A stretch of DNA of 64,000 nucleotides, taken from assembly GCA_965247015.1 (NCBI GenBank), contig CBDFGG010000006.1, positions 496,001 through 560,000 on the forward strand, in the 5' to 3' direction. Below are positions 55,466 to 64,000 of the stretch, piece after piece. The notes beneath the pieces were generated by a model that had not been told where the DNA came from, ran no database searches, and saw only the letters and a program-made list of their open reading frames with translations. The stretch is from JAIXWP01 sp965247015 (GTDB taxonomy: Bacteria; Bacteroidota; Bacteroidia; Flavobacteriales_D; Sanyastnellaceae). Position 1 is the stretch's first letter. Each line of letters starts with the position of its first letter. The translations under genes were made by a program, and so were the position numbers.

Positions 55466-56617
55466 CTATGGCAGTTGTAGAAGAAACTTCTTCATTTCTT
55501 CAAAGTGGATATCAATATTTGATCGCACGACCTTGGTTCTAGGGTGTCCAGCCTCGAGTTCATATTTCATCATGAATAACACATCCTTCGACAAATGCTC
55601 ATAGGCTTCGAGCCCAGGAATTAAACCTAATTTATCGGAGATTTTTTTAACCGCTCCTAGTATTTTATAAAACGTACTAGCTGCCGCTCTATTGAAGCGA
55701 GGAAGCGTATAATATCCGTCCAATACAAGCCCTCCCATGACCGTATAAAAACCTTTGCCTCGACTGTCTTCATTGATTAGGATGCTTGGCACTCCCATGC
55801 TACTTGCATGAATGTGCGCGTGAACGCGATAACCGATGTGTATATCACAAGATTGATAAGTTTCTACCATCTTCTTTTCGGTAGCAGAAATATCTTCAAA
55901 TAACACATCGTTTTGCTTCAACCAATTCACCATTTCATTTTGTTTTGGTTGATCTAAATCAATGGTGTGATGAAAATAAACTACAAAATGGGATGATGCG
56001 TATTCATTTTTGATAGCCAAAATGAGACTGCGCATTTGATCGCGCATGCTACCGCTTTGAATAAATGAAACTCCAAGCGAAAAGGCAATCTTCTGAAATG
56101 ACTTCGATGATTTAATGGGTTGTTTTATCTGATCCACTTCATATAAAGCTGGGCAACCACTCATAACAAACGATTTGAACCCTTTGTGTAGCAAAGCATT
56201 CAATGTATGGTAGTCGCGAACACTGCTCTTATAACCCGAAGATTCTATTCGCTTCAATAATGCTAACGACGAAGATGATAAGGGATACTGAGCGGTGTTG
56301 TGCCAATGCCCCGACTCTTCCTTATAACCTATGCCCATCGTGAGTATAGGCACTTTAATTCGATCTAAATCCTCCACCAATGGATAGACACCAGGATACA
56401 TGTTTCCTTGCAAAGCTGGACCTCCTGTGAGGATTAAAGCCTTCGACTCATTGATTAATTGAAGATCCTCTGTTGATAAAGGCTTCCAGGGATCCAATGC
56501 CACCACCTCACGATCAGGTCGAATCGCTTTGAAAAGCCTTAAAGCTTTGTATTTTATTAAGTGATCACCTGCGTTCTTCTTGCCGCCTGTTAAGACAACA
56601 TATCTATCATGAGTCAT
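55466..56617 (-). CDS. Polysaccharide pyruvyl transferase family protein
   Basis: A 383-residue protein. LTGGKKNAGDHLIKYKAL (about 8-25) and LILTGGPALQGNMYPGVYPL (about 61-80) are motifs of the PS_pyruv_trans family, and YRVHAHIHASSMGVPSILIN (about 271-290) is its C-terminal motif. It adds pyruvate to surface polysaccharide. It is probably in an operon with the upstream carboxypeptidase-like protein gene (9-nt gap). Confidence 0.85.
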   Translation of the reverse strand: MTHDRYVVLTGGKKNAGDHLIKYKALRLFKAIRPDREVVALDPWKPLSTEDLQLINESKALILTGGPALQGNMYPGVYPLVEDLDRIKVPILTMGIGYKEESGHWHNTAQYPLSSSSLALLKRIESSGYKSSVRDYHTLNALLHKGFKSFVMSGCPALYEVDQIKQPIKSSKSFQKIAFSLGVSFIQSGSMRDQMRSLILAIKNEYASSHFVVYFHHTIDLDQPKQNEMVNWLKQNDVLFEDISATEKKMVETYQSCDIHIGYRVHAHIHASSMGVPSILINEDSRGKGFYTVMGGLVLDGYYTLPRFNRAAASTFYKILGAVKKISDKLGLIPGLEAYEHLSKDVLFMMKYELEAGHPRTKVVRSNIDIHFEEMKKFLLQLP

Positions 56618-56626
56618 ATTCTAGTG

Positions 56627-57967
56627 CTAAGGTGCACCAAAGATACTTTCTTTATATAGAAAACGATTCTGCGAACTCTCAAATGGTCGATAGACATAAT
56701 AAATCTCTCCATTTAGAATCTTCACCTTCTCAACATATCTGAAATAGAGGGATTTTTCATTCACCAAAAGTCCATTGTCAAGATTTACTTCCAGCACGCT
56801 CGGATTGTCATCCACCGATACAATGGTGTAGCACTTATCCATGCCCTTGTCATATACCACCTTTCTCTCCCACTTAACAGGACGCTTGGTGCGATGATAT
56901 GCAATTGGAGTCATCGATAGAATATTTCCTTCACGGTCCAATTTCATAATTTGATTATAATGGTGATTAAAAATCAACCAATGATCCTTCGACTTCACCA
57001 ACGGTGCATATAGCGGTTTGAAGTATGGAGATAAATGAAACTGTCGCAAATAAGCAGCATGAATTTCTTTATCGATGCCTGTTTTCAATTCCATGTTCAT
57101 CGCATAAACTCTCTCTCGCGGATATAGATACTTGAACTCACTACGCATTAACTCGTAGCCAATAGGATCCTTAATTTCAGAAATCAACTCAGACTGTTTG
57201 CTCGCTTTATCATAGATACGATATTGGAACATCGGGAAAGTAGGATCATAAGAACTCAACAATACTTTGCTTCCTGTGGTATCTATGACCGGACGAATAT
57301 TATCATCAAATTCAGCACTGCTGTATTCTGTGAGAAAGAGTCCATCCGAATTTTGGACGTGATAATAATTATTTCTTCCAATGACGAAAACCTCATTCAA
57401 AAAATCTTCATAAAAACCCTCTACACTTTCAGGGATAGGAACCGCTGAAATTTGTTTCCCCAAAGAATCAAGATGTATGACATAGGCATCTGAGAACAAC
57501 GTTTTACGACTTTCCCATTGGGTCTTCCAGCGTTCTTCAACATCATACACCAAAAGATACATTCCATTATCCACGAATGAAAAATCCGCAACATTCCATC
57601 GCTCACTTGCGAATACGGTATCGGGTACCTCAGGTTTGATGACCACCAATGGAAGTTGATTCGGCAGCGACTTCATTCTGATTTGAATAGGCTTTGTCAG
57701 CTTATTCGCTGCAATCAATGTATCTAGGCGTTCATAACCAACCAACGTGAACTGAAAGCGTACCGCCTCTTTTCCATACTCTGAAAAAGTTAATTGCCAC
57801 AAGCCTTCTGCGTTGCTGATATCAATATCCTTATTTCTATTCGAAGAAACCACCACCATGTCCAGTGGTTGTTGTGTTGCCACGTCGAGAATCCGACCAC
57901 GGATATAAACTTGGCCTGCACTTGATAATTGAAGTGCTACAGCAAGTAAGAGTAGAGCGTACTTCAT
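56627..57967 (-). CDS. Secreted protein with carboxypeptidase-like regulatory domain
   Basis: A 446-residue secreted protein. Signal peptide 1-18, then a CarboxypepD_reg-like Ig domain (about 20-105, IRGRILDVATQQPLDMVVVS). The remaining 330 residues are beta-rich with repeated WxxF-type segments, suggesting a propeller. No enzyme signature was seen. It is the first gene of a pair with the pyruvyl transferase. Confidence 0.7.
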   Translation of the reverse strand: MKYALLLLAVALQLSSAGQVYIRGRILDVATQQPLDMVVVSSNRNKDIDISNAEGLWQLTFSEYGKEAVRFQFTLVGYERLDTLIAANKLTKPIQIRMKSLPNQLPLVVIKPEVPDTVFASERWNVADFSFVDNGMYLLVYDVEERWKTQWESRKTLFSDAYVIHLDSLGKQISAVPIPESVEGFYEDFLNEVFVIGRNNYYHVQNSDGLFLTEYSSAEFDDNIRPVIDTTGSKVLLSSYDPTFPMFQYRIYDKASKQSELISEIKDPIGYELMRSEFKYLYPRERVYAMNMELKTGIDKEIHAAYLRQFHLSPYFKPLYAPLVKSKDHWLIFNHHYNQIMKLDREGNILSMTPIAYHRTKRPVKWERKVVYDKGMDKCYTIVSVDDNPSVLEVNLDNGLLVNEKSLYFRYVEKVKILNGEIYYVYRPFESSQNRFLYKESIFGAP

Positions 57968-58051
57968 AGTGTTTTTTCTTTAAGATGCTTAAAGATAAGA
58001 ATCTCCATAAAGCACAAAACAAAAAAAATCTAAATAATCTCGTGTCTAGGC

Positions 58052-58086
58052 AAAAAAAATCCCACTCTTTCGAGTGGGATTTTTTT
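58052..58086. terminator. Bidirectional terminator
   Basis: Stem ATCCCACTC / GAGTGGGAT (58059-58080) with a TTTC loop, A tract before (58052-58059) and T tract after. It serves the DUF1573 gene on the minus strand. Confidence 0.85.
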
Positions 58087-58103
58087 CTCTCTGTAAAGAA
58101 AGA

Positions 58104-58646
58104 TTATTTCTTTGGTTGAGCAGCTGCGCCGTCTACTTCAACAAATGCCTTAATAGTAAGGATGGTCTGAAGTGGTTCAGTGTTAGCAGTCAACGTCACT
58201 GTCTTTTGTTGTTGGTTGCTCTTTCCAGCGCTATTGAATTTCACAAGAATCTCACCTGTTCCACCCGGAGCGATTGGCTCTTTAGGATAAGAAGGAACGG
58301 TGCAACCACATGAACCTTTAGCATTTTCAATAACCAATGGCTCGTTACCTGTGTTTGTGAATTTGAATTTGTGCTCCACTTCATCTCCTTGCTTCAACTT
58401 TCCAAAATCATGTTCAGTTTGTGCAAATTGAATGGTGGTTTTAGCTAAGGCCTGTGAAGACAATCCTTCAGTTGATGCCGCAGGATTCTTTCCTTTTGTT
58501 TGTTCTGCTGCTGTTGCCTCTGCTGAAGCTTCAGTTGCCGAACGTGAAGAAATGCCTTCATTGCTTGAACTGTACATCTTGAACGCGATCAATCCAAGAA
58601 CACCAGCGATTACAACTAGTAATCCTATTTTAACTCCGTTGCTCAT
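58104..58646 (-). CDS. DUF1573 family protein
   Basis: A 180-residue membrane-anchored protein. One N-terminal membrane segment (about 7-25), a low-complexity Ala/Ser/Glu linker, then DUF1573 (about 75-170, AQTEHDFGKLKQGDEVEHKFKF), including CGCTVPSYPKEPIAPG. DUF1573 is an Ig-like, ASH-related fold of unknown role. The ATG overlaps the stop of the CTP protease gene (ATGA), so it is translated with it. Confidence 0.88.
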   Translation of the reverse strand: MSNGVKIGLLVVIAGVLGLIAFKMYSSSNEGISSRSATEASAEATAAEQTKGKNPAASTEGLSSQALAKTTIQFAQTEHDFGKLKQGDEVEHKFKFTNTGNEPLVIENAKGSCGCTVPSYPKEPIAPGGTGEILVKFNSAGKSNQQQKTVTLTANTEPLQTILTIKAFVEVDGAAAQPKK

Positions 58647-60298
58647 TTTGTCTTATTTTTTTTGGTTTTGTTTTTTTTATCTTTTTTAGAATCCTCACTT
58701 TGGTAGTGTAAATTCATTTTGTCAAAGGTGCCATCTTTTAATGAATCAACCGCTTTTTTTAACGCTGGGTTAAGATCATTTATCACTTTGTAAAATGCTC
58801 CACCGTTGTACAAATCTCTAGCAATTAAAGCTTTAGTCCTAATTTTAATTGCTCTTTCTGAGATTTTATACTGCTCTTCGTTAAAAGGAATCTCCTCTTT
58901 TTCAGCCATAGCAATCATATCCTTGATTTCTTGTTCTGAAAAGTTGAATTCGGCTACAAATTTATCAACTGTTGGGTATTTTGCCAATAATTGATCACGA
59001 TTCTTGTCGGTGTAAACTAGCGCCCATTCGTTATTTATACCCTTTCTGATCAATTCGGAGAAATAATCCGAACTTTCTGTAGTGTCAAGTGGAACGAAGA
59101 TGTCTGGCAGAATGCCGCCACCGCCATATACCACGCGCTTATTGATATTCGTATAATACTTCAGAGAATCTGGCATTTGAATGCTATCCATGGTAAAGTA
59201 CTCGCCTTTCAAATAGCGCATTTCTTTATCTCTGAAATAGCTTTCCAATCCATCATCATATGGCTTTTGAATACAACGCCCGCTTGGGGTGTAGTAACGT
59301 TGAACTGTGAGTCTAATGCTGCTGCCATCGCCAAAATTGAGTTGTCGTTGCACCAATCCTTTCCCGAAAGATCGACGACCTACGATGATTCCTCTGTCCC
59401 AATCCTGAATAGCTCCCGAAACGATCTCGCTCGCGCTTGCTGTTGACTCATCAATCAAAATTGCAATCTTGCCTTCTTCAAACAGACCTTGCACCGCAGG
59501 GTTGGCCTTATCATCTTTTCTTTCAAACGCTTTACCTTCTGTGTAAACAAGAAGTTTGTCGCCTGATAAAAATTCATCCGCCATCTCAACAGCAGTATTC
59601 AAATATCCACCTCCATTGCCCTGCAAATCGAGCACTAGACTAGTCATTCCTTGTGCTTTCAAGTCAACCATGGCTTTGCGAAGCTCTTCCATAGTGGTCT
59701 TTGCAAAACGTGCCACTTTGATGTATCCAATACCAGGTTCAAGCATAAAGGCTGCATCAACAGAGTAGATCGGAATATTATCTCTTGTGATGTCATAAGC
59801 AATCAGATCATTCACGCCCTTACGTTGAATCTCAACGTTTACCTTCGTACCACGAGGTCCTTTTAAGCGTGATGCAACACCGGTATTCTTAATTCCAATA
59901 CCTGCAACTACTTCACTGTTGATCTTGATGATTTTATCACCGGCTCTAATCCCTAGCTTCTCAGAAGGGCCGCCGCTGATAGGTTCTACGATGTAGATTG
60001 TGTCTTTCAAAATATTAAATGAAACCCCAATACCTGAAAAGGTACCCTGAAGAGGTTCATTTGACTCATCCATTTCCTCTGCTGTGAAATATGAAGAGTG
60101 AGGGTCCAATTGCTCGAGCAGTGCCACAATAGCCTTTTCCGTCAAGGCCGCTGCATCTACTGAATCAACGTAGAGATGCTCTACATAATTAAGTAACAAG
60201 GCAAATTTATCGGTGGTCGACTCAGGTTTCTTTACTTGTGCCGTTGCACTCGTGGCCAATCCTGCGATAATCAGGATAGAGAAGATAATTTTCTGCAT
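58643..60298 (-). CDS. S41 family C-terminal processing protease (CTP)
   Basis: A 551-residue exported serine protease. Signal peptide 1-20, PDZ domain (about 80-165, GIGVSFNILKDTIYIVEPISGG), then the S41 catalytic core: nucleophile Ser in DESTASASEI (about residue 288) and general base K313 in SFGKGLVQ. A Lys-rich tail (KKDKKNKTKK) ends the protein. CTPs remove C-terminal peptides from periplasmic proteins. Its promoter has a TACATTTG -7 element at 60327-60334. Its stop overlaps the DUF1573 start. Confidence 0.92.
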   Translation of the reverse strand: MQKIIFSILIIAGLATSATAQVKKPESTTDKFALLLNYVEHLYVDSVDAAALTEKAIVALLEQLDPHSSYFTAEEMDESNEPLQGTFSGIGVSFNILKDTIYIVEPISGGPSEKLGIRAGDKIIKINSEVVAGIGIKNTGVASRLKGPRGTKVNVEIQRKGVNDLIAYDITRDNIPIYSVDAAFMLEPGIGYIKVARFAKTTMEELRKAMVDLKAQGMTSLVLDLQGNGGGYLNTAVEMADEFLSGDKLLVYTEGKAFERKDDKANPAVQGLFEEGKIAILIDESTASASEIVSGAIQDWDRGIIVGRRSFGKGLVQRQLNFGDGSSIRLTVQRYYTPSGRCIQKPYDDGLESYFRDKEMRYLKGEYFTMDSIQMPDSLKYYTNINKRVVYGGGGILPDIFVPLDTTESSDYFSELIRKGINNEWALVYTDKNRDQLLAKYPTVDKFVAEFNFSEQEIKDMIAMAEKEEIPFNEEQYKISERAIKIRTKALIARDLYNGGAFYKVINDLNPALKKAVDSLKDGTFDKMNLHYQSEDSKKDKKNKTKKNKTK

Positions 60299-60326
60299 AA
60301 AAAATTTACTGGGTTTATGAGGATTT

Positions 60327-60334
60327 CAAATGTA
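60327..60334 (-). promoter_or_regulatory. TAnnTTTG -7 element, CTP protease operon
   Basis: TACATTTG on the minus strand, 28 nt before ATG 60298. Confidence 0.55.
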
Positions 60335-60358
60335 GGAATCCTTTCACACATCAGGCCA

Positions 60359-60390
60359 CAAAAAAAAGTTAAGGCGCCATTCGGCGCCTT
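60359..60390 (-). terminator. typA terminator
   Basis: Stem AAGGCGCC / GGCGCCTT with an ATTC loop (60371-60390), read on the minus strand into AACTTTTTTTT. Confidence 0.85.
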
Positions 60391-60394
60391 ACTT

Positions 60395-62209
60395 TTAGTC
60401 TTGTTGAGCAAACTCCTTAGAGAAGCGCTTTCTGTCGTTTTCGTTTCGATAAACTTTTCTCAAACGAATACTCTTTGGCGTTACTTCTACATATTCATCT
60501 GCTTGAATGTATTCTAATGCTTCTTCCAAGCTAAACTTGATTGGAGGAGCCATTCTAGCTTTATCATCTGAACCGCTTGCACGCATGTTCGTCAACTGCT
60601 TAGTCTTTGTAACGTTTACCACCAAGTCATTATCTCTTGAGTGTTCTCCGATAACCTGACCTTCGTAAACTTCTTCCATTGCTTCAACGAAGAAACGTCC
60701 ACGGTCTTGCAAGTTGCTGATAGAATATGCTACTGCTGTTCCATTTTCCATGCTGATAAGTGATCCATTGTTACGTCCTGGAATCTCACCTCTCATCGGC
60801 TGATACTCTTTAAAGCGGTGCGACATAATCGCTTCACCTTGAGTTGCAGTCAACATGTAATTTCTCAAACCAATGATACCTCTTGATGGAATTTCAAATT
60901 CCAAAATAGTACGGTCACCTTTTGGTTCCATATTTTTCATCTCACCTCTTCTACGTGTTACAGCTTCAATTGCTGTACCTGCCATATCTGATGGTAAGTC
61001 GATTGTCAATTCTTCAATCGGTTCATGCTTCTGTCCATCGATAACTTTCACAAGTACACGTGGCTGACCGATTTGTAATTCATAACCTTCACGACGCATG
61101 GTCTCGATCAATACGCTCAAGTGAAGTACACCACGACCGAATACCATGAAACGGTCTGCTTTGTCTGTCTCTTGAAGACGCAATGCCAAGTTCTTTTCCA
61201 ACTCACGCTCTAGACGTTCCTTGATGTGACGGCTTGTTACAAACTTACCTTCTTTACCAAAGAATGGAGAATCGTTGATGGTGAATAACATACTCATCGT
61301 TGGCTCATCAACTGAAATCGCTGGTAATGCTTCTGGATTTTCGTTGTCAGAGAATGTATCTCCAATTTCAAATTCCTCGATACCATTGATAGCACAGATA
61401 TCACCAGAAACAACTGATTCTACCTTACGCTTTCCAAGACCTTCGAATACATATAATTCTTTGATTCTACCTTTTTGAATAGAACCATCTCTCTTCACCA
61501 ATGAAACTGGCATGTTTGGCTTCAACTCACCTCTGTGAAGTTTTCCGATAGCCATTCTACCAGTGTATGGAGAATAGTCAAGCGATGTCACCAACATTTG
61601 AGGAATACCTTCTCTAGAAATAGGAGCTGGAATGTGTTCCAATACCATATCCAAAAGTGGCTCGATTGAATCAGTCTTCACTCTCCAATCATGGCTCATC
61701 CAACCTTGCTTCGCTGCACCATATGCAGTTGGGAAATCCAACTGATCTTCTGTCGCACCGAGGTTGAACATCAAATCAAATACTGCCTCGTGAACTTCTT
61801 CAGGAGTACAGTTTTCTTTATCTACTTTATTGATTACAACAATTGGCTTTAATCCCAATTGAATTGCTTTTTGCAATACGAAACGAGTCTGTGGCATTGG
61901 ACCTTCGAAAGCATCCACTAGAAGTAGTGCTCCTTCTGCCATGTTCAATACTCTTTCAACCTCACCACCGAAGTCACTGTGACCCGGTGTGTCGATGATG
62001 TTGATCTTGTGTCCCTTGTAAGAAATCGATACGTTCTTGGCAAGAATTGTAATTCCGCGCTCACGCTCCAAATCATTATTATCGAGAATCAAATCTCCTG
62101 TGTCCTCATGCTCCTTGAACAATTTGGCTGTGTGAAGCATTTTGTCTACCAATGTAGTCTTACCGTGGTCAACGTGCGCGATAATCGCAATATTCCTAAT
62201 TTTTTCCAT
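60395..62209 (-). CDS. typA: Ribosome-associated GTPase TypA/BipA
   Basis: A 604-residue translational GTPase. G1 AHVDHGKTT (11-19), G2 RERGITI, G3 DTPGHSDFGG (about 74-83), G4 NKVD. It has the TypA-specific domains (EF-G-like domain V, C-terminal KSIRLRKVYRNENDRKR) and no domain IV. TypA aids ribosome assembly and growth at low temperature. Full length. Promoter with a TACTTTTG -7 element (62254-62261) and a 5' leader of about 40 nt. Confidence 0.96.
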   Translation of the reverse strand: MEKIRNIAIIAHVDHGKTTLVDKMLHTAKLFKEHEDTGDLILDNNDLERERGITILAKNVSISYKGHKINIIDTPGHSDFGGEVERVLNMAEGALLLVDAFEGPMPQTRFVLQKAIQLGLKPIVVINKVDKENCTPEEVHEAVFDLMFNLGATEDQLDFPTAYGAAKQGWMSHDWRVKTDSIEPLLDMVLEHIPAPISREGIPQMLVTSLDYSPYTGRMAIGKLHRGELKPNMPVSLVKRDGSIQKGRIKELYVFEGLGKRKVESVVSGDICAINGIEEFEIGDTFSDNENPEALPAISVDEPTMSMLFTINDSPFFGKEGKFVTSRHIKERLERELEKNLALRLQETDKADRFMVFGRGVLHLSVLIETMRREGYELQIGQPRVLVKVIDGQKHEPIEELTIDLPSDMAGTAIEAVTRRRGEMKNMEPKGDRTILEFEIPSRGIIGLRNYMLTATQGEAIMSHRFKEYQPMRGEIPGRNNGSLISMENGTAVAYSISNLQDRGRFFVEAMEEVYEGQVIGEHSRDNDLVVNVTKTKQLTNMRASGSDDKARMAPPIKFSLEEALEYIQADEYVEVTPKSIRLRKVYRNENDRKRFSKEFAQQD

Positions 62210-62253
62210 GAACTATATAATCCCTTATTGGGGTAATTTTTTGAAAACGAGTG

Positions 62254-62261
62254 CAAAAGTA
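62254..62261 (-). promoter_or_regulatory. typA -7 promoter element
   Basis: TACTTTTG on the minus strand, with a TTG about 21 nt upstream, close to the Bacteroidota consensus. Confidence 0.6.
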
Positions 62262-62327
62262 GTCTATTCCTTCTGTTTTACCCAATAAAATTTGGGGTTT
62301 TCAGTGCCAATAAGGGTTTGATAAGAA

Positions 62328-64000
62328 TTATTTAATAACAGAAACCAATCCTTGGTAAACTTTTGTCTCAGCGCTCTGCTCTACTTCGATTACCAATCGG
62401 TAAGAATAAGTGTCGCTTTCGGTGTAGAAGTCGCTACCCTTTGCATCACCCAACCAAGCTCTTGATGGATCCTCCGTTTCAAATACTACTTCACCCCATC
62501 TATTGAATACCGTAAACTTGTATTGCTTGATGAATTCTTTTCCTTCCATTTCTGGCTTGAATACATCATTCAAACCATCGCCATTCGGCGTAAATGAATT
62601 CGGAATGTAAACTTGGAAGTCATTGGTGATCGTTACATAAATGGTCTTGCTATCCTCACAACCAAACAAATTGGTCGTTGTCAATGTCACAGGCCATCTG
62701 CCGGGACCCACAAATTCATGTGTTGGATTCTCATCCTCTGACAATGAATTGTCGCCAAAAGACCAAGAATAAGTTTCGCCATCTTCACTTTCATTTGTGA
62801 AATCAATGGTTGGATAGAAAATGGTAGCTTCTAACAAACTCGGTCTAAAGTCAGCCACTGGCAAACTATACGTTTCAATCATGTTGTGTTGTACCAACGT
62901 ATCCTTGCATCCCTCAGGAGAAGTAGCTATTAGTTGAACATCAAAAACACCTTGATCACTGAACATATGGTTTGGTGAAGATTGTACAGATTGATCGCCA
63001 TCACCGAAGTTCCAAACGAAGCTGGTAGCATTGGTGCTTTGATTTACAAAAGCAACATTCAAGTCAAGACATCCATTTGCTTTATCTGAACTAAATGCTG
63101 CCACCACTGGAGGATGCACGGTGAACGTCGCATCACTCATATCTACACAACCATATTGATTGGTTGATGTCAATTGAATATAGAAATTCCCAGGACTTCC
63201 AAATTGGAAGGATGGCGCTTCATTCGTTGACGCAACATCAGAGTTCACAGTCCATGAATATGCTTGCTGACCTGCTGTAACTCCTGTTGGAGCAATGGTT
63301 ACAGGATAGTCGCAACTTGATGCAACAGGTAAGCTAAAGGTTGTTGGTGTAACTGGATTAATAGTTACAAATGTTGAATATGTATCACTACAACCAAAGG
63401 TATTCTCCACAGAAAGAACTACTTCCTGATTGATTGGTTGGCTTAAGTTATTAGTAAATGTGTGGCATGTCTGCGGATCATTGTTTGTGAATCCATCACC
63501 AAAATCCCAACTTGTAGCAGTAGCTCCTACACTTGAATTAATTGGGCAAATATCAAATGGCGCACAGCCTTCGTTATTCGCTAATTCAAACATCGCTACA
63601 GGATTTGAATGAACTATGATTTCCGTTTCTGCATGTGCTTCACAGTTATTTGCTGCCACAGCTGACAATTCAACAGTGTAAGTTCCGCCAGTGCTGTAAT
63701 CTTTATTCAATGAAAGCAAACTAGATGTTTCTCCATCACCAAAGTTCCATTCAAAATTTGAAGCGCCTGTTACGGTTGCATCAAATGCGATGTCTTCAAA
63801 TTGACAAGTTTCATCAGCACTTACAGTGAAAGCGATCGTTGGTGATTGGTGGACTACAACTACCGTTGAAGTCGTATCAAAACCACAACCATCGGTTGCG
63901 TATTGGTAAATGGTATATGAACCTTCTGCATTGTATGAATGCTGAGCCGTTGGACCCATTGCCACCACATTTGGAATGAATGAATACTGAATCATTGTTC
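62328..64000 (-). CDS. PKD-repeat T9SS substrate (CHU_C end), 5'-truncated
   Basis: The frame is open to the right edge of the window; the Met codon at 63995 is internal. At least 556 residues are present: about five PKD-type domains, each with the pattern FxWNFGDG or SWSFGD (for example FEWNFGDGETSS, FVWNFGDGDQS, YSWSFGDNS). Then CHU_C (last about 95 residues, YIPNSFTPNGDGLNDVFKPE). It is a secreted surface protein of the same class as the lectin-like and CotH proteins. No PorP/SprF is adjacent in the window. Confidence 0.85.
   Translation of the reverse strand, partial: TMIQYSFIPNVVAMGPTAQHSYNAEGSYTIYQYATDGCGFDTTSTVVVVHQSPTIAFTVSADETCQFEDIAFDATVTGASNFEWNFGDGETSSLLSLNKDYSTGGTYTVELSAVAANNCEAHAETEIIVHSNPVAMFELANNEGCAPFDICPINSSVGATATSWDFGDGFTNNDPQTCHTFTNNLSQPINQEVVLSVENTFGCSDTYSTFVTINPVTPTTFSLPVASSCDYPVTIAPTGVTAGQQAYSWTVNSDVASTNEAPSFQFGSPGNFYIQLTSTNQYGCVDMSDATFTVHPPVVAAFSSDKANGCLDLNVAFVNQSTNATSFVWNFGDGDQSVQSSPNHMFSDQGVFDVQLIATSPEGCKDTLVQHNMIETYSLPVADFRPSLLEATIFYPTIDFTNESEDGETYSWSFGDNSLSEDENPTHEFVGPGRWPVTLTTTNLFGCEDSKTIYVTITNDFQVYIPNSFTPNGDGLNDVFKPEMEGKEFIKQYKFTVFNRWGEVVFETEDPSRAWLGDAKGSDFYTESDTYSYRLVIEVEQSAETKVYQGLVSVIK

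Noticed and set aside
63430..63612. Plus-strand frames inside the large secreted protein genes (62328-63995, 47914-51657 and 31592-35143)
   Set aside because: They are short shadow frames antisense to clear coding sequences, with no protein-like composition or start signal.

Overview
The window reads as chromosomal DNA of a gliding or type IX secretion (T9SS) member of the Bacteroidota, most likely a Flavobacteriales-like lineage. The signs are PorP/SprF, four proteins ending in the CHU_C (type B) sorting domain, two ending in type A sorting tails, a DUF4249/TonB-receptor pair, an S46 dipeptidyl-peptidase, DUF5723 and DUF1573 proteins, and several promoters with the Bacteroidota TAnnTTTG -7 element. 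No phage, plasmid or insertion sequence was recognised, and no tRNA or 5S/16S/23S rRNA gene. One structural RNA is clear: RNase P RNA.

Region 1 (1-7740) is accessory DNA, visibly AT-rich up to about 6.4 kb. It carries the end of a DUF262/DUF1524 (GmrSD-like) nuclease gene, an unknown partner, a DUF4935-type PIN nuclease, two unknown genes, a decayed copy of the DUF1524 tail, a phosphorothioate-DNA-sensing HNH endonuclease and a PD-(D/E)XK nuclease. This looks like a defence island. Its right edge (4.0-8.95 kb) is filled with hairpin elements built from degenerate 8-nt iterons, one cluster of which brackets a four-helix-bundle (IVP-like) gene.

Region 2 (8951-22960) is core-like: radical SAM protein, MBL hydrolase, lipid A-type acyltransferase, rplS, cutC, two patatin-like lipases, LOG, smpB, a pentaheme cytochrome, rnpB and mscS. 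Three intergenic gaps (13.2-13.8, 14.8-15.3 and 22.5-22.96 kb) hold large composite palindromes: arrays of 7-nt iterons at the outside, inverted arms inside, and a bidirectional terminator at the centre.

Region 3 (22958-64000) holds exported proteins and housekeeping genes: a zincin metalloprotease, lectin-like, CotH-kinase and PKD/SBBP-repeat T9SS substrates, DUF4249 with its TonB receptor, a DPP11-like peptidase, threonine aldolase, a CvfB-like RNA-binding protein, MBOAT, TauE/SafE, meaB, PorP/SprF with its giant partner, GT87, MsrA, DUF5723, polysaccharide pyruvyl transferase, a CTP-type protease coupled to DUF1573, and typA. The last gene runs off the right edge.

The most unusual signal is the set of iteron elements. 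At least five unrelated 7- or 8-nt words are repeated in register and folded into inverted arms. Mostly they start at, or supply, the stop codon of the neighbouring gene, and they read in that gene's sense direction.
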